Assembly: GCA_025786725.1 (NCBI GenBank)
Contig: JAHLTZ010000002.1
Location: 434,001-498,000, forward strand
Source of the DNA: Syncephalis fuscata
Lineage: Eukaryota > Zoopagomycota > Zoopagomycetes > Zoopagales > Piptocephalidaceae
Direction of reading: 5' to 3'
DNA: 64,000 nt
In this document: positions 59,463-64,000 of the stretch, one piece after another
Layout: each line of letters opens with the position of its first letter
Numbering within the stretch: position 1 is the stretch's first letter
The notes under the pieces: generated by a model
The model's input: the letters and a program-made list of their open reading frames with translations, nothing else
What the model was told of the DNA's origin: nothing
The model's database searches: none
Translations under genes and position numbers: made by a program

Positions 59463-62400
59463 ATGTCTACCCCCGCGGAACACGCGGAGGCCGAGATGCC
59501 CGCTGAAGTGCCAGCGCAAGCCGAGGTGTCTGCTGAAGCTGCTGAAGCTGTAGAAGCTGCAGCCCAGGCCCAGGCCCACGCCGAAGGATATGCTGCAATA
59601 GCAGAGGAGGCGGCCGGCACGACTGCCGTTGTACATAATATCCCGCCCGATGTGACGCCTGAAGAGGCAGCCAAACAAGCGTTAAAGCGAACAATTGCTG
59701 CCGACAATAAAGAAGCCGAACAAATTAAAGAAAAAATTGATCGAGTGACTGGCGCCGTGAAGCAAGCTGGTCAAACATCGACGGCTAATTTGGCGGCTGA
59801 GACACCTGCCGAAGTGCCGGTGACCACCGTTGAGCAAATGGATCCACTTGCTATGGCCATTGCCGGCTACGAGCAAGAACGGGGTAATAAACAAGAACAG
59901 CTTGAAAAGATGCGTATTGGTCCGTTTAAATTCTTACCCGAAGATTTGCTCGGCGCTGTCTGGTTTGATGGCATTTGCATCATTGTTGTTGGCTTCTTTA
60001 CTTGGTTAATGTGCTTTATCGGTGGTGGCTTCTTTCTTTCCGCACCTATTTGGTTTGGTGGTGGTAAGTAGACAGTGTGATATTTATTATTTTGTTATTA
60101 ATCAGTGCTTATTACAATTAGCCATCTATTATGCTGGATCAATTAAACGTTTCCGTATTGTGGTGCGAGATGAAATTCAGCGTAATATTGAAAAGCAGCG
60201 AGTAAGTAGTTATTCCCATTTAATAGCTATTTATTTACTAATTATTGATTGAATAATAGCTCGATGAAGATATTGAGACGGTTGCTTGGGTTAATACGCT
60301 AATGGACCGATTCTGGCTTACTATGGAACCGGTCATTTCTGCCATTGTCATTGAACAAGTTGATCCCTACTTGCAAATGTACTGTCCAAGTGTACTTGAC
60401 TCGATCAAGTTGACTACATTTACACTAGGCAATAAGCCACCTCGAGTGGAATCTGTTCGTTGCTTCCAACGTACAGATGATGATATTATCGTAAGTTGTA
60501 CGAGTGCTTAAATAACATATATTTACGATGTATTATTGTACAAATTATTTAGTTGATGGATTGGCGTGTAGCCTTTCTGCCTAATGATCTATCTGATCTA
60601 ACTGGTGCTCAAGCCGCCGATAAAGTAAACCCAAAAGTTGCACTTAGTATTCACTTGGGCAAAGGTATGGTTGGTGCTGCCATGCCAATTATGGTAGAAG
60701 ACATGGCGTTCAAAGGTCATTTACGACTCCGATTCAAGCTGATGCGTACCTTCCCTTATTTGAAGACGGCCGATGTCATGTTTATGGAGCCACCGTATAT
60801 TGATTACAAATTAAAGCCTGTAGGCGGTGAACGATTTGGCTTTGATATTGCTCATGTAAGTATTTATAGTAATATAATGTCTACGTGGCTAATTATTGTT
60901 TTTATTCATTGTGTAGTTCCCTGGTCTACCAACACTGGTTAAAGATATTATGACAAGTGTTATGGGACCGATGATGTATCGTCCTAATGTATTTACTCTT
61001 GATATCGAGGGAATGATGGCTGCTACTGTAGCAGGAGGTAAGTTATCTGACTATTAAAATTGAAAATATACTTATGTATATATGTATGTATGTATATTTA
61101 TTTATATAGAACGAGCTATTGGTGTACTCAAGTTGACAATTCGTCGTGGTAAAGGACTGAAGAATGCTGAAATTATGGGCAAGTTTAACAAAATATTAAT
61201 AAGCATTACAGACTATTAATATACAATTATAGGTTCGTCCGATCCTTATTGTAAGATTAGCATTAGTGGTCGAGGCGAACTGGCTCGTACAAAGATTGTA
61301 CCTAGCACGTAAGTTAATACATATATTAACAACTAACTACAATAACATACTAACTATATTTGTTATTTATATTTGTATAGCCTTAATCCAATCTGGGATG
61401 AAACACACTATCTTATTCTTCAATCATTCCAGAATCAGTTGGAATTGGAAGTATACGACGATAACAAGATGAAGAAGGATTCGCCATTAGGTGATGCTAA
61501 TTTCGATCTAAGTGTACTCGAGAATGATCCTGAATTTGAAGAAATGTGCGTATTTGTAATATTACAAGTATAAGATAAACTAATATATAAATATTCTACT
61601 AGTGTTCGACCATTGGTACTTAAGAATGGACGTGAACAAGGAGAGATCAACTTTGGCTGTTCCTTCTATCCAGTTATAGAGCAGCAACAAGCATTGGAGG
61701 AAGGTCTGGATCCATTAGTTTTGAGTAAGTTATCTACATTTATTATTATACTAGACCATTAATAACCAATAATTAACTTTTATAGACAAGGGTGTACTAC
61801 GCATTACTATTCATCAAGCCAAGGAAATTGATGCCAGCAAATCGATGGTCGGTGCCTATAATCCATATGCTGTGATGCGCGTCAATGGCAAGGAAGTGTT
61901 CAAGACACGTCACTTGAAACGTACCAACAATGCCATTTGGGAAGAGACATTTGAAACGCTCGTCTACGATTTGGACAAGACTCAACTGTCACTTGATGTT
62001 AAAGACGATCGTGGCATTACTACCGATGTTGTTGTTGGTACATGGCAAGGCAAGGCACGTTCTGTTGTTGATCTTACGGCCAAACAAGAAAATTGGTTCC
62101 AATTGGCCAATGTGGCTACCGGACGTGTCCGTATTAGCGCCATATGGCTACCAATTACTGCCGATCTAGAAATGCACCATGAAGGCCAAGTTAAGCCACC
62201 GATCGGTGTTATTCGTCTACACATGCAAGAAGCCAAACGTCTCAAGAATGTTGAAGGTGTTGGTGGTGGCAAATCCGACCCATACGTCCAAGTATTGCTG
62301 GCCAATGTCCGTCGAGCCAGAACAAGTGTCATCGATGACGATCTTGACCCCATTTGGGATGAAGTACTTTATGTGCCAGTCCATCATGAGAGTGAAACAC

Positions 62401-64000
62401 TTGTACTTGAAGTCATGGACTTTAATCACAATACAAAGGACAAATGCATTGGTACTTGTTTACTTAAGGTATCTGACTTGTCCAGTGCACCCGGCACCAC
62501 AATTAGTCCCTGGGCCAATCTTTCCTTGGGCAAACAAACAGGACGTGGTGTTCTTAATTACGCGGCCACTTTCCACCCAATTATTGATATACATCCAAAG
62601 AAGAGCGAAGAATCATCGCCTGTTGAAGGTGGTAAAGAAGCAAGCGACGCAGCTTCAATTAAAACAGCTACCGAGAGTGTTAAGACATCTGCTCCAGCCA
62701 CACCTATTGACTACTCAATCTACACGTCTGGTGTATTGGGCATTAGTATTAACGAAGCTCGTGCTCTACCCAAGCCTAGTGATGCATTGGCCGAGGTCTA
62801 CATGAATATGGATCCAGATCAGCTGGTCTATCAAACAAAGAAGAAGCGCAAAACAACTACACCAGCCTGGGAAGAGTCTTGCGACTGCTTCATTAAAGAA
62901 CCGCTCATGGATATGCTTACGGTGGTTATTAAATCAAAGGAAGCCGAGTCAGAGGATGGACCAGTTCACAAGTTTGATATTAAAATGACTGAGATTATTC
63001 ATGTTCTAAGTAATTCGCCAGAACTTGCCTCTAAAGGTGATTGGTATGGCAGCCCACAAGGACCACAAATCAATCTGTCCTTTACCTATACACCAGTTGA
63101 ATATGAAATTGATCCAAGTGAAAGTGCACTCAGTAAGTATATTTTATTAATGTGTTATTCTATTAATTAATATGTTTTATTAGATGTTGGCATTCTATCG
63201 GTTGATGTCAAGAGTGCCGAAAATCTCCCTGCTGCCGATAAATCAGGTAAATGTATTTATTTAGTTGATACAAACGTCAATTAACACAACTGCTATGTCC
63301 ATTAGGACCAGTGATCCATATGCCGTATTCACATTAAACGGTGAAAAGGTCCACAAGACAAAGGTGATCAAGAAGAAGTTGAATCCAGTCTATGACGAAA
63401 AGTTCACCACGCCTGTTCACAAACTTAAGGGCGATTTACGAGTTGAAATATTTGATTGGAATCAAGTCAATCAGGATAAACGATTGGGCACAGGTGTAGT
63501 TGATCTTACTCAATTGGAGCCTGGTATGGGTTTACCGCAGCAAGTACAGCTTAATAATGGTACAGCCGGCATTGTAAATCTACAGCTATTATTCCGACCG
63601 ACTTTTATTTCAAAGATGACCCATCGTGCCTCAACAAGTTTGGGTCATATGGTTAATCCATTAACACAAGTCAAGACGGTGGGCAACATTGCTGGATCGG
63701 CTGCCCGTGGTGGTGTTCGTACTGTGAGCACTATTGGTGGTGCGGCAGGTGGTGCTGTCAAATCAGTATTCAGCTTTGGCAAACGTCAATCGGTGGGCCG
63801 AGTTTTAACGTCGAGTAAATCGACATCTCACTCGAGCTCTAACATGCCATCGGATGAACCACTTGAATTGCCGGAGAATGTTACACCTGAAGTGCCATTG
63901 CAACCGGTCACATCAGATAATCCATCACTGATGAGTACTGAAGGTAGTCACAACCCAATGATGCATAGTGGTTCGGTTGAAACATTACCGGTACCGGCTG
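59463..64000 (+). CDS. Tricalbin / extended synaptotagmin-like protein, 3' end outside window
   Basis: Domains in order: an unusually Ala/Glu/Gln-rich N-terminus (59463-59640), a membrane hairpin (V-W-F-D-G-I-C-I-I-V-V-G-F-F and F-I-G-G-G-F-F-L-S-A-P), the SMP lipid-transfer domain (V-A-W-V-N-T-L-M-D-R-F-W, C-P-S-V-L-D-S-I-K-L, F-P-G-L-P), then at least five C2 domains (S-S-D-P-Y-C-K-I; G-A-Y-N-P-Y-A-V; G-K-S-D-P-Y-V-Q-V; a diverged one with L-A-E-V-Y-M-N-M; S-D-P-Y-A-V-F-T-L). Tricalbins tether ER to plasma membrane and move lipids. One base appears lost in a C run near 63307 (G-x-S-D-P-Y joint). A Ser/Gly-rich region follows the last C2 and runs off the window. Confidence 0.95.

Overview
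The window reads as nuclear DNA of an early-diverging, zygomycete-grade fungus (lineage is inference). Genes are split by many short introns, mostly 45-65 nt with GTAAGT-like donors, and the standard code fits. Intergenic DNA is AT-rich. Several genes have fungal architecture: a WD40-M20 fusion like DUG2, an ATP18 subunit, a tricalbin, and a CUE-AlkB-GRF protein. No rRNA, tRNA, CRISPR array or recognisable transposase was seen.

Layout. 0-7.4 kb: PEX11-like start (-), SEN34 (+), two tandem genes for small cationic secreted proteins (-), an EVE/THYN1 protein (+) and a tandem AAA ATPase (-). 7.9-46.8 kb is an accessory region. It holds six membrane-anchored prolyl 4-hydroxylase-like genes (7.9, 9.5, 31.4(-), 32.9, 34.5 and 45.6 kb). 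It also holds a cluster of four secreted helical proteins (13.9-19.5 kb, a fifth at 42.2 kb), an arrestin-domain gene, an ABCG half-transporter, an unknown secreted protein, DUG2, a secreted M14 carboxypeptidase, a CUE-AlkB-GRF dioxygenase, a GH16 glucanase and a 7TM protein. 47.3-64 kb is a dense housekeeping block: PRP19, ORC5, ATP18, WDR5/SWD3, eIF3k, UTP11, GEMIN2 and the 5' part of a tricalbin.

How parts may work together. The 2OG dioxygenases sit among genes for secreted proteins, two of which carry Pro-rich tandem repeats. A plausible but untested reading is an ER/Golgi system in which anchored P4Hs hydroxylate co-encoded secreted proteins. The secreted helical proteins share a D-L-x(16-19)-W-[LF]-[PK]-x-[LV] core and look like an undescribed family.

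Splicing. Two introns match the minor (U12) spliceosome: an AT-AC intron in ORC5 and a GTATCCTTT...AG intron in the EVE gene. A GC-AG intron is in the AAA ATPase.

Caveat. About 25 frame breaks were found by following protein homology. Each breakpoint that could be resolved is a loss of one base, often in a short homopolymer, and housekeeping genes are also affected. I therefore treat most broken genes as probably intact genes with residual assembly deletions, and annotate them across the breaks.
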